64,000 bases of DNA from the NCBI RefSeq assembly GCF_900090045.1, contig NC_041776.1:620001-684000 (forward strand), read 5' to 3'. The notes under the pieces are model-generated. The model did no database searches and was not told the origin of the DNA. It worked only from the letters and a program-made list of their open reading frames with translations. This stretch comes from Plasmodium malariae. Taxonomy: Eukaryota; Apicomplexa; Aconoidasida; Haemosporida; Plasmodiidae. Below, piece by piece: positions 25,182 through 37,600 of this stretch (position 1 is the first letter of the stretch; each line of letters begins with the position of its first letter). Both the position numbers and the translations under genes were made by a program.

Positions 25182-26628
25182 TTTAAAGTCGCTTTTGTTA
25201 TTATTTTTTATGCTCCTTAAAAAGTATTTCTTTTATTTCTCTCTTTTTTTAATGAGTATATGCTGTTTTTTTTTTTTCATTACATTTTAAAAATTTTACT
25301 TTTGTTCTTGGAAAAAATGAGTATTAAACGCTTACGGAAATTAGCACAAATGTTATCACCAATTCATCTACATGTGCATAGGTAAACATATAAATGTATA
25401 TATATGTACACTTATGCGTATACGCATGTATATGTTAGAAGGCTTATGGAAATTTTTTTAAAATGATTAAAATTTAAATTGTCAAAATACCACCGCTGTA
25501 TTGTTAACAACTGGGGTAAAAATTTATATTGCTAGTAAATATAAGTAATTAATAATTAAAAAAATGGGGTGCCTATCGAATGTTTAAGCAAAATGAGGTA
25601 AGAATATATTCAATATTCATACTGTCTTAGAAGTCATGAACTGTTTATTAAAAAAAAGAATATGCAAATAGGGGAAATGGAACAATATTATATAGATTTT
25701 TTTTTTTTTATTTTGCCATTTTGCTTTCAGAAGGTGAAATCAATAAAAAAAAGAAAAAAAAAAATCACACAAGTAATTGTCATTGTAATAAAATAGTTAC
25801 TTGTTTATTTAAAAATGAAAGATAGTAAAAGTGAAGATTTTGAAATAAAGCATATTGAAAATTATTTTACTTTTCTGGAATAATTCCAACATGAAAAATA
25901 AATTAATAAATAAAATATTTAAATAAAATGAAGGAAAATAATAGAAAAAAAAAGAGGAAGAAATAAGAAAAAAATAAGTAATAAAAAAGAAAAAAAAAAG
26001 GAAAAAAAAAGGAAAAAAAAATAATAATGTTATTTAAAAAACGCACTGCTCAAATTGCAAATTAAGAACAGTATTCTCCACCTTACTTTGTATAAAAGTG
26101 GTCTTCTATTTTGTTTCTTTTTTATCCGTACAGTTACATATTTTTAGAGAATTAAAAATGTTTATTTTTACTATATATTAAGATAGACCTTTCCTTTTAT
26201 GTTTAATAACACATGTGTACGAAATTGCAAGAAAAAAGGGCAAAAAAAAAAAGAAAACAAAAAAAAATGTACAAATAAATATTGAGATAATTCATATGCC
26301 AAGAGTGTGCATAAGGATATACATTGTGCTGCGTTCTAAGAGTAACTTGAAGCAGTGTTCTGATAATGATACTTGTAAAATTGTGCTTTTATTACATTTG
26401 TACATTTATTTCTGATTTTTTTCTTTTTGAGATCAAATTAAGGTAGACAACTGACAATTTTAATTTACTTTGTGATAGTTTAATAATTTTAGAAGAAAAT
26501 ACGTAAAAAAATTAAACAGACATACATAAAAAGCTTCATGAGCAAGAGGGGGAAAAAAAAGAAAATATATTAACCACACACTAACATAGTGGGCGTACAT
26601 TCCTTTTGTTTTCTCTGTATACTTAGAA
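25182..26628. promoter_or_regulatory. Divergent spacer between APC1 and actin-related gene
   Basis: About 1.45 kb lie between the 5' ends of two divergent genes, so both promoters probably sit here. It contains poly-T and poly-A runs (about 25268-25279, 25700-25710, 25980-26020). No coding frame is credible. Two short frames near 26215-26415 lack any recognisable motif. Confidence 0.55.
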
Positions 26629-28563
26629 ATGGAAAAAAGGCTTAAAAAAAATGATTACGAAAATGAATATAAATACTACATACTACAAATGGGTAAAGGC
26701 GGAAAGCACAACAAATATATTCATGTGTTCATGTGTGCATATGTATATCCCAATGTATTTTTTACTTTTTCCGTTTGTGTGCCTTTGTATAATTTTATTA
26801 ATGCCAATTTTTTTAAATATTCAAGAGAGTACATTTTCCTACTACTTTTAAGAACTTTTTGAAACATGCTTACATTGTATGTGCATGCCATTTGTTAATA
26901 TTCTGTTGTTTATTTATGCGCACAATTTACTTATTAATATTTTATAGGAAGAAAATACACCTATGTAGGCTTTTCAGGATTACACAAACCTCTATCGGTT
27001 CATATCACGCCAGATTTTTTTCTTTACAACGAAAATTTTCATAATGTTGTTGAAGACAAAAATAAAATTTATGAGATAATACAAATGTTTTCAAAAAAGG
27101 AAAAGGGCGAAACTGAGTTATATAAAGAGACAGGTTATTCATTGTCTACTGAAAAAGAAAAATCGGATGAACTAACAAAGAAAGTAAGTTTTTCTAATAA
27201 TATGGCTTCGCCTGCCGAAGGTGCCGATAACTTTTCTACTCATAACCGTGCAGAGGATTACGCTACTTCGGCTAAAAGTATCATATATAATGGATATGCT
27301 GAAGATGATGAAGGGAATTACATCGATGGAGATGAAAATAATAATAAATTAGAAAAACATGAACCCAATGAGAAAAGAAAAGAAAAAGGAAAGAACTTGA
27401 TTTACCATTACGAATATAAATATAACCAAGATATTAACTTATGGAACAAATTTTTTGAAGAATTTGTTTTCAAAATATTTCATAATTTCCTTAAAACAAG
27501 TAACAAGGCAAAAAAAGTTATTGTCGTTTTGAATATGTTTATCCCTACAATAATTAAATATGCTCTTTGTAAAAGTTTAATAGAAAATTTTGAATATTCT
27601 TCAATTTCTTATATCAACGACTTAGTATCTCCATTATATCTGTGCAACTGCAATACATGTGTTGTAATTGATTTGGGTTATTTAAATTGTAGATTGTTGC
27701 CTATAATAAATGGATTTCCTTTATATCATCATTATACCTATATAAACAATGGTGGATTTTATATCAATAATGAAATTAAAAGATTATTAAAAGAACAATA
27801 CATAAAAAGAAATATGTGTAAAGGGAAAGATCCAAATAATGATATCACGTACAGTTCTAATGGTGCTAGCTCTAACAGCGTTAATAATAATCGGTACAAC
27901 AATATGACATGTTCAGGTGAAAAAGTGATAAATGTACATGAAAAAAAAAAAAATATAGATACAGATATATCATCTGAATTATTAAACTATTACTATAATT
28001 TATATCCTCTAGATGAAATTTTAAATGTTATTGATAGCATGACAGATGATAATATTGAAAATATGAAAATAAGATATTGTTATTTAAAAAATGAAAAAAC
28101 TAATTTTAGCAGTGATAAATATGTTTTATATCAATTTAAAAATTATGAAATAATTATAGAACCTAACACTAGATGGAAGGCTTGTGAAATATTATTCAAT
28201 ATGGATCATGAGCAGAATATATACTCTTTACTTTCATCTATAGTAGATAAATTGAATATTTTTGAATCCTCTGTTTTTTATAATATATTACTGGTTGGTG
28301 GTTGTAGTAATATTAAGGGAATTATTTCAAAAATTACACAAACATTCTATGAAGTACTAAAGGAAAAAAAAACATTCATTAAAGATTTTGGAAATAAAAT
28401 AAATTTTCTCCTTCCTAAAATATCCCCTAATTTACGTCAATTTATAGGGGCTTCTATCTGCTCCAATTTGGAAAATCTTCCTGACTATACTCAGGAACAT
28501 ATTATCAACAATGTTTTATATGATCACCTCAATGAAGATGTTTACTTAACCTTTAAGAAATAG
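26629..28563 (+). CDS. Divergent actin-related protein (ARP10/ARP11-like)
   Basis: This is an actin-fold protein, possibly a dynactin-type or other divergent ARP. Exon 1 is 26629-26692 (starts MEKRLKKNDY, donor GTAAAG) and exon 2 is 26948-28563 (acceptor TTATAG). The junction splits a Gly codon (phase 1) and gives 559 residues. Exon 2 begins with RKYTYVGFSGLHKPLSVHIT, matching the first strands of actin (KAGFAG...P). Next come CVVIDLGYLNCRLLPI (phosphate-2 region, about residue 260), LLVGGCSNIKGI (adenosine-loop region, about 469) and FIGASICSNL (about 520), the counterpart of the WIGGS motif. Phosphate-binding loops are degenerate, so ATP binding is doubtful. Low-complexity inserts at about 70-125 and 305-345 explain the extra length over about 375-420. 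Starting at the Met at 27085 would delete the first actin strands. The ARP subclass is uncertain. Confidence 0.8.
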
Positions 28564-29229
28564 TATCATATAAGGGGGGGTGTTTCTTTGTTTTTGCGTT
28601 TTATTTTTTACGTTTTTCTTATTCATTTCATGAAAAATATAGTAGTATATTTAATTCTTACGCAGAACGGGTAAAAAAAAAAAAAAAAACTCATAGTGAG
28701 TTTAGGCACTCATCTATATGTTCGTTAGTGTACCAATACATGTGTATACATTTTTCATAATTTATTGTTTTCCACCCATCGCATTGTCATTTTTTTACTT
28801 TTTCTAAGCCTGATTTATGGATTAATATATATATATATATATACATATATAACACATATGTGTGTATAGACATGCCCTTCTATAATACATTAACACGCAA
28901 AAATGCAAAGGGGATAAATATACCAAATGGTTAAATTAGAAAAATAGTAGAAACCCGCAATGCATGTGATAAACATTTACACACGTTCAACCTGCAAATT
29001 TTAACTTTTATTATATGTCAAGAAAAATGTATTTGCTCATTAGACTTATTTAATGCTCTTTCTTAATGGTTTGAAAATATATATGCCATAATTAATTTGT
29101 TTTATTTTGTTTTTTTTTCCTCACATCCCGTTCTTTTCACATGTTGTGCAATCAAAATTTTTCCTTTAATTTTTGTATTTATCCTGTCCTTTTCGTTTTA
29201 TGTTTATATCTTGAAATAGTTAAATGAGG
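28564..29229. other. Convergent intergenic spacer
   Basis: About 670 bases lie between the 3' ends of the actin-related gene and the mS23-like gene. They hold a TA microsatellite (about 28828-28850) and a poly-A run (28674-28689). I see no gene. Both 3' UTRs should be here. Confidence 0.6.
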
Positions 29230-29907
29230 TTATTCATTGTCTTTTTTCGATGTGTTATCACTTTCCGAGTATTTTGAAGTACTGTTGATTTTATCATTTG
29301 GATTAATATCATTTGCTTTATTCTCCTTTTCTAATTTTTGCCTCATATATCTTAATTTTTTAAGTATAACGTTTAGATATGTCTTTTCATTGTCAGCCAT
29401 TTTTTCATATAAATAGGAGTAACCATTAGTATAAAGAGGTTTAATTTTTTCATCAATAGCTAAGCACATATTTATTTTTTGCTGCTTTTCAATCATCATT
29501 CTTCTATTATAAAATTCTTTTTCTACTTTTTCTAAAGCCTCTTTTTTTCCATATCCCCTATTCATGTAATATAACTGATGAGTAGCCATTTGAGTAATTA
29601 TATGATCATTTCTAAAGAAGTCATACCCCTTTATGTTATTATTACCTTCAACGTAGCAATCCTGAAATCTCAAATGGGGGTATTTTTTTAAGAGAAATTT
29701 TATTAAATCCATGTATTTATTATTATTATATTTTGACTTCAAACTGATGTTGTATATTTCCATTGGTGGAGCCCTTTCTGACCACTCTAGCCATCGTGGT
29801 CTGTCATACAAATTGGTTTCAACAAGTTTTCTCATTTTGTCTACAATATTGTATTTTAGAGATCTGCAAAAGTTTGAGCCATTTGGGTGTACAGCGCCCT
29901 TCCCCAT
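29230..29907 (-). CDS. Probable mitochondrial small ribosomal subunit protein mS23-like
   Basis: This single-exon gene encodes 225 residues. The N-terminal part has the pattern NIVDKMRKLVETNLYDRPRW followed by LEWSERAPPMEI: a hydrophobic/basic helix, then Pro-x-Trp and, about ten residues on, Pro-Pro. That is the layout of the mS23 (MRPS23/Rsm25) family of the mitochondrial small ribosomal subunit. A second conserved-looking block is QLYYMNRGYGKKEALEKVEKEF. The C-terminal 40 residues are Asn/Lys/Ser-rich and probably disordered. No classic cleavable presequence is obvious. The start Met (29907) is followed by GKGAVHPNGS, with no in-frame alternative needed. It is transcribed divergently from the SDHAF2-type gene, so two mitochondrial genes may share an upstream region. 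The family call is by eye and only moderately sure. Confidence 0.6.
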   Translation of the reverse strand: MGKGAVHPNGSNFCRSLKYNIVDKMRKLVETNLYDRPRWLEWSERAPPMEIYNISLKSKYNNNKYMDLIKFLLKKYPHLRFQDCYVEGNNNIKGYDFFRNDHIITQMATHQLYYMNRGYGKKEALEKVEKEFYNRRMMIEKQQKINMCLAIDEKIKPLYTNGYSYLYEKMADNEKTYLNVILKKLRYMRQKLEKENKANDINPNDKINSTSKYSESDNTSKKDNE

Positions 29908-30642
29908 TTTTCACATTTAAGCGTGATACCCAGTTAACCGTACGCACGTATATGAGTATATATATATATATATATTAACTTGTATACACAGTATCGTACA
30001 TCTCATCAAACTTTTTACTATTCGATGAAAAACCCTATTTTTATTACATTCCTTGCATCCCACCTTTATACTATCTTCGGTGCTTTACCCTTCTTTTTTA
30101 TTAATTTAACTTCTTTCTTTTTTTTGAATTGGCTTCCAATGTGTTAACCGTTTGGCGTTCAGTTTTTTCGCACTTCCACCTTCAATCGTGTTGCTTATTT
30201 AAATTTCTGCCTTTAAAATTTTGGTTTCCTGATTTTTTGTTGCTCCTGGAACATCATGTTTTACCGTAAAATTTAACTTCTCTTACTATTTATTTTGTAT
30301 TGTTTTATTTAATTTATTTATTTTATTTTATTCAACTTAATTTATAATGATTCAATTTAATTTTCTTTTTTTTTTTTTTTCTTTTGTTTTTGGGATGTGT
30401 AACAAAAGTCGAATAAAAAATTTTACCTCCTATTTATACAAAAAATTGAAAATGCTACAATTACATAATAGTAAATTTGCACAAAGCAAAACTATATATG
30501 AGTAAATAAATTAACACGTACTTTGTACATTTTACAAATCAATAAAAATAAAACTCATTAAGTACATATAAAGATGGAGTTACCAAAATTAATGAATATT
30601 TCTCATTTTTAATTTAAAAAAAATAAAATAAAGCATCATAAG
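29908..30642. promoter_or_regulatory. Divergent spacer between two mitochondrial-type genes
   Basis: About 735 bases lie between the start of the mS23-like gene (-) and the start of the SDHAF2-type gene (+). A TA tract (29956-29975) and a poly-T (about 30367-30381) are present. By position it should carry both promoters. No open frame of interest is seen. Confidence 0.55.
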
Positions 30643-31360
30643 ATGAAGCATATTTCGAGTTTTTTACGAAAGTTCATTTGTACTCATAAAAATATGACTG
30701 AGGAAGATTTCACAATTTTAAAAAAAAAGTTAAGATATAAATTTAGAAGTGTTAGTTTTGGAAAATTTATAAAAAAAATATAAAAAATGAATATTGCATA
30801 GAATGGGAGAATCTGAGAATAGTGATACATAAATTATATGTGTGTATATGAAGTATGAGCGAGTGCATAAGTATACGTGTATGCTTGTACGCAAGTTTGT
30901 ACTTCTATATGTATTCAACTCATAAAAGCAGAAAAAATTATTGAACTCTAACCGAGAGTATTCATTCTTATGATCACTTTTTAATGAATATTATATTAAT
31001 GATATATACTTGATTGTTCAAGTGTTTTTACCAAAAAATATGTTTGCTTGGGCATACACATGTGTTTATTTATCTTCTTATTAGGTTGGCATGCTAGAGC
31101 TAGATACGTTAATAAACAGTTACATAAACTTGAACATTAATAAAATTGATAAAGATAAAGCAAAATTACTATATAATTTAATTGATATAGATACAAATAA
31201 TTTAATAAAGTTGTTTTATTTTTATTCAAACAAGGATAATCATAACATGGAGAAGCTATCCCATTTTTTAAAAAATATGAATGAAAAAGAAATAAAAGAT
31301 ACGTTTAAATTATTAATTGATATTCTTAATAATAACGAAAGGCATACTACATCACCATAA
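30643..31360 (+). CDS. SDHAF2: Succinate dehydrogenase assembly factor 2 (SdhE/Sdh5 type)
   Basis: SDHAF2 promotes covalent FAD attachment to the flavoprotein subunit of mitochondrial complex II. Exon 1 is 30643-30750 (starts MKHISSFLRKF) and exon 2 is 31085-31360. The 334-base intron has a GTTAGT donor and a TTATTAG acceptor, phase 0. The join gives LRYKFRSVGMLELDTLINSY, which lines up without gaps with the family signature (L-x-Y-x-x-R-x-x-GMLE-L/N), whose RGxxE-type core contacts the flavoprotein. The predicted protein is 127 residues, close to the mature family size. The first 18 residues are basic and hydrophobic (KHISSFLRKFICTHK), suggesting a short mitochondrial targeting signal. The motif lies across the intron, so neither exon alone shows it. 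It is convergent with the EF-hand gene. Confidence 0.87.
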
Positions 31361-31586
31361 AAAAGAAAAAAAGAAAAAAAAAAGGCATATTTAAAGGATA
31401 ACTGTAGATACAGTCTCTTCTCACTTTTAACATTTTTCGCATAACCTTTCTATTTCTTCAGTAATCCACATAGTTAGAGAAACTGTAAAATTAGTTGTTA
31501 GAAATGTTAAAACCTAGATAATTCAGATTAATAACGAAACGACTGCTAATATATATGTACATATGTATATTTTTTTTTCTTTTTTT

Positions 31587-32669
31587 TTAAAAGTCTTTGT
31601 ACTTTTCAACTAAGTCAGAATGTTTAATGTTTCCGTCTATATCCACCTAAATTTTGTTTATATATTTAAAAAGAAAAAAAAATGTATTGCATATCTAATG
31701 TTTTGATAATTTTTTTTTTTTTTTTTCGTAAAATTAACAAGGAAAAATAAACATTACAGGTACATCAACTAGGAACTTTTTAAATTCGTTTTCTGTGAAC
31801 TTATTCCCATTTTCGCATAAGAGAGATTTTAACGCATTTTTATTTATCATTTCATCTATTTAAAAGGAAAAAGGGGAAATAATTAATAAAAAAAAAAAAA
31901 AAGAAAAAAAAAGTCATTAAAAAGTTTAATTAAAAACAGGGGAAAAATGTGTATATATATATGTACATACGGGATGGGTTCAAAAACTTAATACAATTTT
32001 CAATTTTTTTCTTTCCATAATAGTTGCTTTGAAATTTAAGAATATAGTCATTCAGTTCATCAAAACTGTAGCTCTTTTTATCGTCTTGAAATATTTCATA
32101 ACATATTTTAAACCTGTCCATAAGAAGAGATACCAAATTGAAAAAAAGGTAGAGTCAGTTTTTGAGAAAAATGATGCACACAAATGTAGTAGGATGAATG
32201 CATGTTCCATCCATATATCCACATATATATATGTATATTTTAAGATGAAAACAGGTTTTAAGTATATTTCCATAAGAGGTAAAATAACTTGAAAAGTAGA
32301 TTTTTAATTGAACCAAAAGCTACAAAATACATATATATGTTAATCTATACATATGTACACATAAGGAAAAAACGTTCTACAGATAAACTAAGGCCATATT
32401 TTCTTAATGTACCCTAAAGATTTTAGTATTGTTATTAAATCTTTCTTATCAATATAATCTTGATCTTTTTTCTTTAAATTAAACAAGTCTACAATTCTTG
32501 ATTTCTGTTTATTAGTAGGAGTACATACAAAAGTATGAACATATATGAAACCGTACATACATATATATATTGTTATATGAAATGAGTTAACGAAAAGTGA
32601 TATATATATATATATATATACATAAGCTACTATATCACTTTGCAGAGGATTTTCACATATTTTTTCCAT
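31587..32669 (-). CDS. EF-hand protein, five exons (calmodulin superfamily, EFCAB2/DRC8-like)
   Basis: This is a small calcium-binding-type protein of 143 residues. Exons (minus): 32631-32669, 32413-32504, 31971-32113, 31758-31855 and 31587-31646. All introns are GT-AG, phases agree throughout (0, 2, 1, 0), and the coding total is 432 bases. The first EF unit is RIVDLFNLKKKDQDYIDKKD...ILKSLG, the third is MINKNALKSLLCENGNKFTE, and the last is LVDVPVDIDGNIKHSDLVEK with a D-x-D-G loop. Loops 1-3 lack the full set of ligands, so probably only the last binds calcium. The layout, with LTKxxLxxxxxxxGxxFxxxE in the second lobe, recalls the axonemal proteins EFCAB2/DRC8, but a myosin-light-chain-like or other calmodulin-like role is equally open. 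It is divergent from the RMND5 gene. Confidence 0.82.
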
Positions 32670-32714
32670 TATATTTTTATTTTATTTCTTTTAAATTAAA
32701 GAAAAATTGTAATA

Positions 32715-32745
<31 letters not shown>

Positions 32746-34665
32746 ATAAAAATATTACTTGAATTTCACCCATATTTATATGAATAAAAAAAAAAAAAAA
32801 TGTTTGTGAAGGAAAATTATTTTTTTAAATGAATAGTCTTCGTGGATAATCGTTTATATGTTCTTCAATGTGCTTTTAAGCCTGCATCAATTATAGATAA
32901 TTAACTCAATATAGTGTACAATGTATATATATATATATATGTATATGTATATATATATGCACGTATAAATCATTTACATATTTAGGTGTAAAATGTGAAC
33001 ATAGGGTACACGTCAAAAATATCATATTTAATTATATGGTTGATTAAAATTTAATTTTGAAGTTACCTTTTTTTTTTTTTTTTTTAAATGTTCGTTATTT
33101 AATTTTCTGTAAAATAATATCAATTTTTTCATTTCACTGTAGTTGAAATTTCTTATGTTCTTTACTAACAATTTTACCTTTTATGAATTTTATGTGCATT
33201 TAATTTATAAACATATTGAACTTTGTGTTTTAAAGAAAAAAAAATTTTTTTTTCCTTTTTTTTATGTATCTCTTCATTTGTTGATAATTTAAGGGAAAGG
33301 CGAATTAAAAAAAGTTCATTTATATATATATAATGTATATGTGTATATGTATATATACTTACAAATATATGTATACCATTATTTCAAAGAAATTGCTTCT
33401 TTGTTTTTTAAGACTTTCTTATACACTTATGATGAGCATATTTTTCCTGTAAATTAATTAGATGAAATTAATGAATGGAAAATTATGTTTTCCTCATTTT
33501 ATTTGATATATATATTTTTTAATGGTTTCCTTTTTGTACATTTTAATATTTTTTTTTTTTTCATGTTTAAAATATTATATTATGTCTTACAAGATTTTTA
33601 TAAATCAGAGTTGGTTTTTTGTTTTTTTTCTTTTCGTTTATTTTCTGTATTCATTTCTTCTCGTTTCTTTTCTTTTCTTTTCTTTCGTTTTTTTTTCTTT
33701 TTTTTTTAAACGTACTTTTAACATTACCATTAAAATGGTATAGTAGTAGACAATAATTTATTTAATTTACAATTATTGTTTTATTAAATTTTTTTTTGTT
33801 TCTCGCGTTTTTAGTTTAATAATTGTTTCAATTTTTGCTATTTTACATGAAATATTTCTCCTATATGTATTTTCTGTTATGATGTAAATCAAATGAATAA
33901 AGCAATTAATTTTTAAGGACATATATATTAACATTTTTACGCACTAAGAGTAAAAGAGAGAAAATACACTGGACGAAACAGGTAGACAGTTAATAAGTTG
34001 TTACTGCAGTTGCTGCTTAGAAACAATTTTAAGGGTATAAAATAAAAAATATATATATGTATATAAAATATGAAAACAGCGCATGCTTGATTGTTTAGGT
34101 GGTGCAGGGCGCTTGTGTGTGGGTATATACCATGTACATATGTAAATGCATATATATGCAAATTTATACATACATACATAAATGCATACAAATGTAAAAA
34201 CATACCTGAATACATACATACCTAAATGCGTACAAATGTAAGTACATACGTGAATACATGCATACATAAATACGTACTTATGCAAATACATGCAAATGTA
34301 TATGCTTACATATATGTGAGTTTTTTTTTTTTTTTTTTTTTTTTTGTGCTGCAGTAATTTAAAAATGCTTTTATTTTTTCAGTTTTTTTTTCATTTTCCA
34401 TTTTCTTACCTTTTCAATTCTCCATTATTTTTATTTTTTAAAAGGTAACTTCTTCATTACTAATTTTTTATGTAGTCCTTAATTTTCTCTCAGTTTAGCT
34501 TTATTTGAAACGCTGCGTTGCTGATATTTGTATATATACATATACTCTCATATATATATGCATACATACATATGAATTCATCTATATACATATGCATACA
34601 TATACATTACATGCTTATGTGTGAACGTTTACTTATCGATAAATGCAATAGCGGCGATAGCTAAA
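32670..34665. promoter_or_regulatory. Divergent spacer between EF-hand and RMND5 genes
   Basis: About 2 kb lie between two divergent start codons. It contains poly-T tracts (32718-32739, about 33069-33086, 34321-34345), (TA)n and a CATACATA/TACATACG-rich microsatellite stretch (about 34120-34315). Open frames here are Phe- or Tyr-rich products of low complexity and look random. Both promoters and 5' UTRs are expected here. I see no RNA gene. Confidence 0.55.
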
Positions 34666-37600
34666 ATGGGTGAAGAAAACTATTCAGCAGAAAGTAGCAG
34701 TCCAAAAAACCTATATTTTGAAGAAGTTGAAAGTGAAATAAGAGAATTTAAAGTAAAGCAAAATGATACTTTTAACTTTTACCTGGACAGTATAGATAAA
34801 CTCTTAGAAAAAGTTCAAAGGGCAAAAAGGGATGTAGAAGAAAGAATAAAGAAAAAGGAAAATATGAAAAGCGAACGCGAAAGTTTAAGTGATAATAATA
34901 GCAGTGGTAATAATAATAAAAGGAATAATAATAATAGTTGTGATAATAATAACAATAGGGATAATAATAATAATAGTGGTAATAATGCAGCAGTTAAAAG
35001 CATCATTTCTAGTCATAGAGATGTCAAAAGTAATTACGATGTAAAAGAACTAGTGAAAGATGTGAAAGAATTAAAATTGACAGAAAAAGTAAATGAAGAA
35101 AATAAAAAGTTTTACAACATTTTACTGTTATCATATAGAGGAATAATATCTTTAATTAAACAGGAGACACCTGAAATTTTCAAAAATATTTATATAAAAA
35201 AGGATGTTATTCTTAGATTAATTCTATTGCATTTTTTGCAAAAGGGGGATTTCTTTATGTATTATGTATTGAATAAGGAAATTGAAAAAAAGAAAGAAAA
35301 AAGAATAAAGAAAAATGGTATAAATATGACAAATGAGCCAAATGATAATTCAACATTGAATTCTTATAATGCAAAGGTAAAGGATGGGATTGTTCCCATT
35401 TTAGGAAATAAAAATGAGCAAAATGTATTTGATAAAGATAGGGAGACATTTAGTAAGTCTAAATTGTTAGGTAAGCTTACGTTTATTCGTAATATTTGCC
35501 CATTATCTTGTGGAGGAAAAAAGGAAAAAATGAAACAGGTACCCCTTTTAAAAGGAATAGAATTATATACTGACAGGAACTGCTCTAAGAATGATGCTTT
35601 AGAATGGAATCATTCTGAAAGTGTAAATGATGACAATAGTAAATATTACAGTAATAACATTTTAGGAGACCACCATAATTATAAACATATTAAGGATGAA
35701 ATATCCTTTTATGATATTAGAAATGATGAAGTAATGGGTAATCCTAGTAAAGACAGGTATTATAATAATGGCAAATATTCTATCCTTCTTAATAACATAA
35801 AAATAGATAAAGTTAAAAATTACAAAGGCAAGTTATTTCATGAATTAAAAAAAGAATACATAAGCAAAATAAGCTTTGAGAATAATTCTGAACAAATAGA
35901 TATCAAACATACATTAATTGAGAAGGAAGTATTTGAGGGTTATAGAAAGCTACATACCATTTTATATAATTTAAAAAATTTTGAAGTAGTTACATGTATT
36001 GATTGGTACAATAATTGCAGTGAATCGACTAAGAAGAAATATTCCAAGCTAATATATTTATTACATTGTATTAAATATTTAATATATTCAAAAGAAAATA
36101 AAGAAAAAGCTTTAACGTGCTTAAGGGATCTTATGATGAACTATAATGAAAACAGATCGCATATATCAAGATTAAGTACTTTTATATGTATAGGTGTTGA
36201 TAATTTCTTTTTTAAAGACATGTTTTCAAATGTTCACTCAAAGGTTTTTAATTATTTTAAACGAGCATTTAATGAAGAAGGAATAATTATTAATGTAAAG
36301 GGGAAAGACAAATTGAACACAAAGGGAAAAAGAAATGGAGGAAAGAAGGGGATAAGATCGATCAATAAGGATGGGAGTAAAAAAAATGTTCGAAAAATTT
36401 TAGCAAGCAATTTTATAGAAAAAGTAAAAAACAGAGGGAAACACAATACCTCAAAAAAGGAGGAAAAAGGTGAAAGTTATGAATATAGCGAGGATGATGA
36501 TGAGCTTCATGTCGATAGCATAGATAGCAGTGTATATGATAGCGAAGAGGACGAAGAGAGCAGCTCCATCGTGGACTATGTAACAAAGGAAGCCATAGAA
36601 AGTAGAGATGGACATACTTCAAGAAAAAAGAAAAAAGGAAAAAAAAAAGAAATGACAAAATTAAATAAGAAAAGGAAAGAAAGGAAGAAGAGTATAAAGG
36701 TGAATGAACAAATTTTAGAAAGAAAAATAAAAAAAAACAAGGAAAAGATAATGAAAAGAAATAAACAAAAGGAACAAAATATAAATTCTTCATATAAGAT
36801 ATGTCAAAAAGAATATGCGTTAAATATCAAAATGGGTCGTAATAAGGGACCTTTAATACATAACAATATATATAAGGAAAAGCACGCACATATTGTGACA
36901 GGTGGTTTGAATAACAGTCAAGTTGAACTAGAGGTGGAAAATAATTCCCGTCCGTTAAGTGAAAAATATATAGAAAACAATATTTATGAATTATTAAAAG
37001 AAGAAAATAGGAAACGAAACCCATTCTACTATGATGCGTCCAATGATTATTACACAAGTAACAAAAATTTGATTCTACCAAAAGTGAAATTGAGTAATAG
37101 TAAGAAAAATCAGGACAAGAAAAGAAGTGATGGAAAGGAGGAAAATGAAGTGAAAGAAGAAGAAGAAGAGGAGGAGGAAGAAGTGGAGAAACTGAAAAAA
37201 GGTTGGTATAGTTACATTTTTAATTGTGCAAAGGACGTTTTTTCAGAAGTACATTCTCGAAATGATAAGGAGCATGTTATAAACAGTAACTGTAAATTTG
37301 ATAGTAATGTAGATAGATATTATAATGATATTGATGTGAATGAAAAAAAGGAATCAGAAGGTATATATTTGTATGAGTTAAGTGAAAATGAATTATCTCA
37401 AATATATCAAAATGATAACTCGTATAAAACTTATAAAAAGTTAAATAAGGCAACACAGTTTTATGATAATAAGGATACAAAAATTTTAAGTAATTCTATT
37501 CAAAATTTAAATTGTGGTTATCATAAAAATTGCATAAATATAAACACGAATAATTTTACTAATTGGTTCTCCTCCTATTATGTTAACCATCATAATGGAA

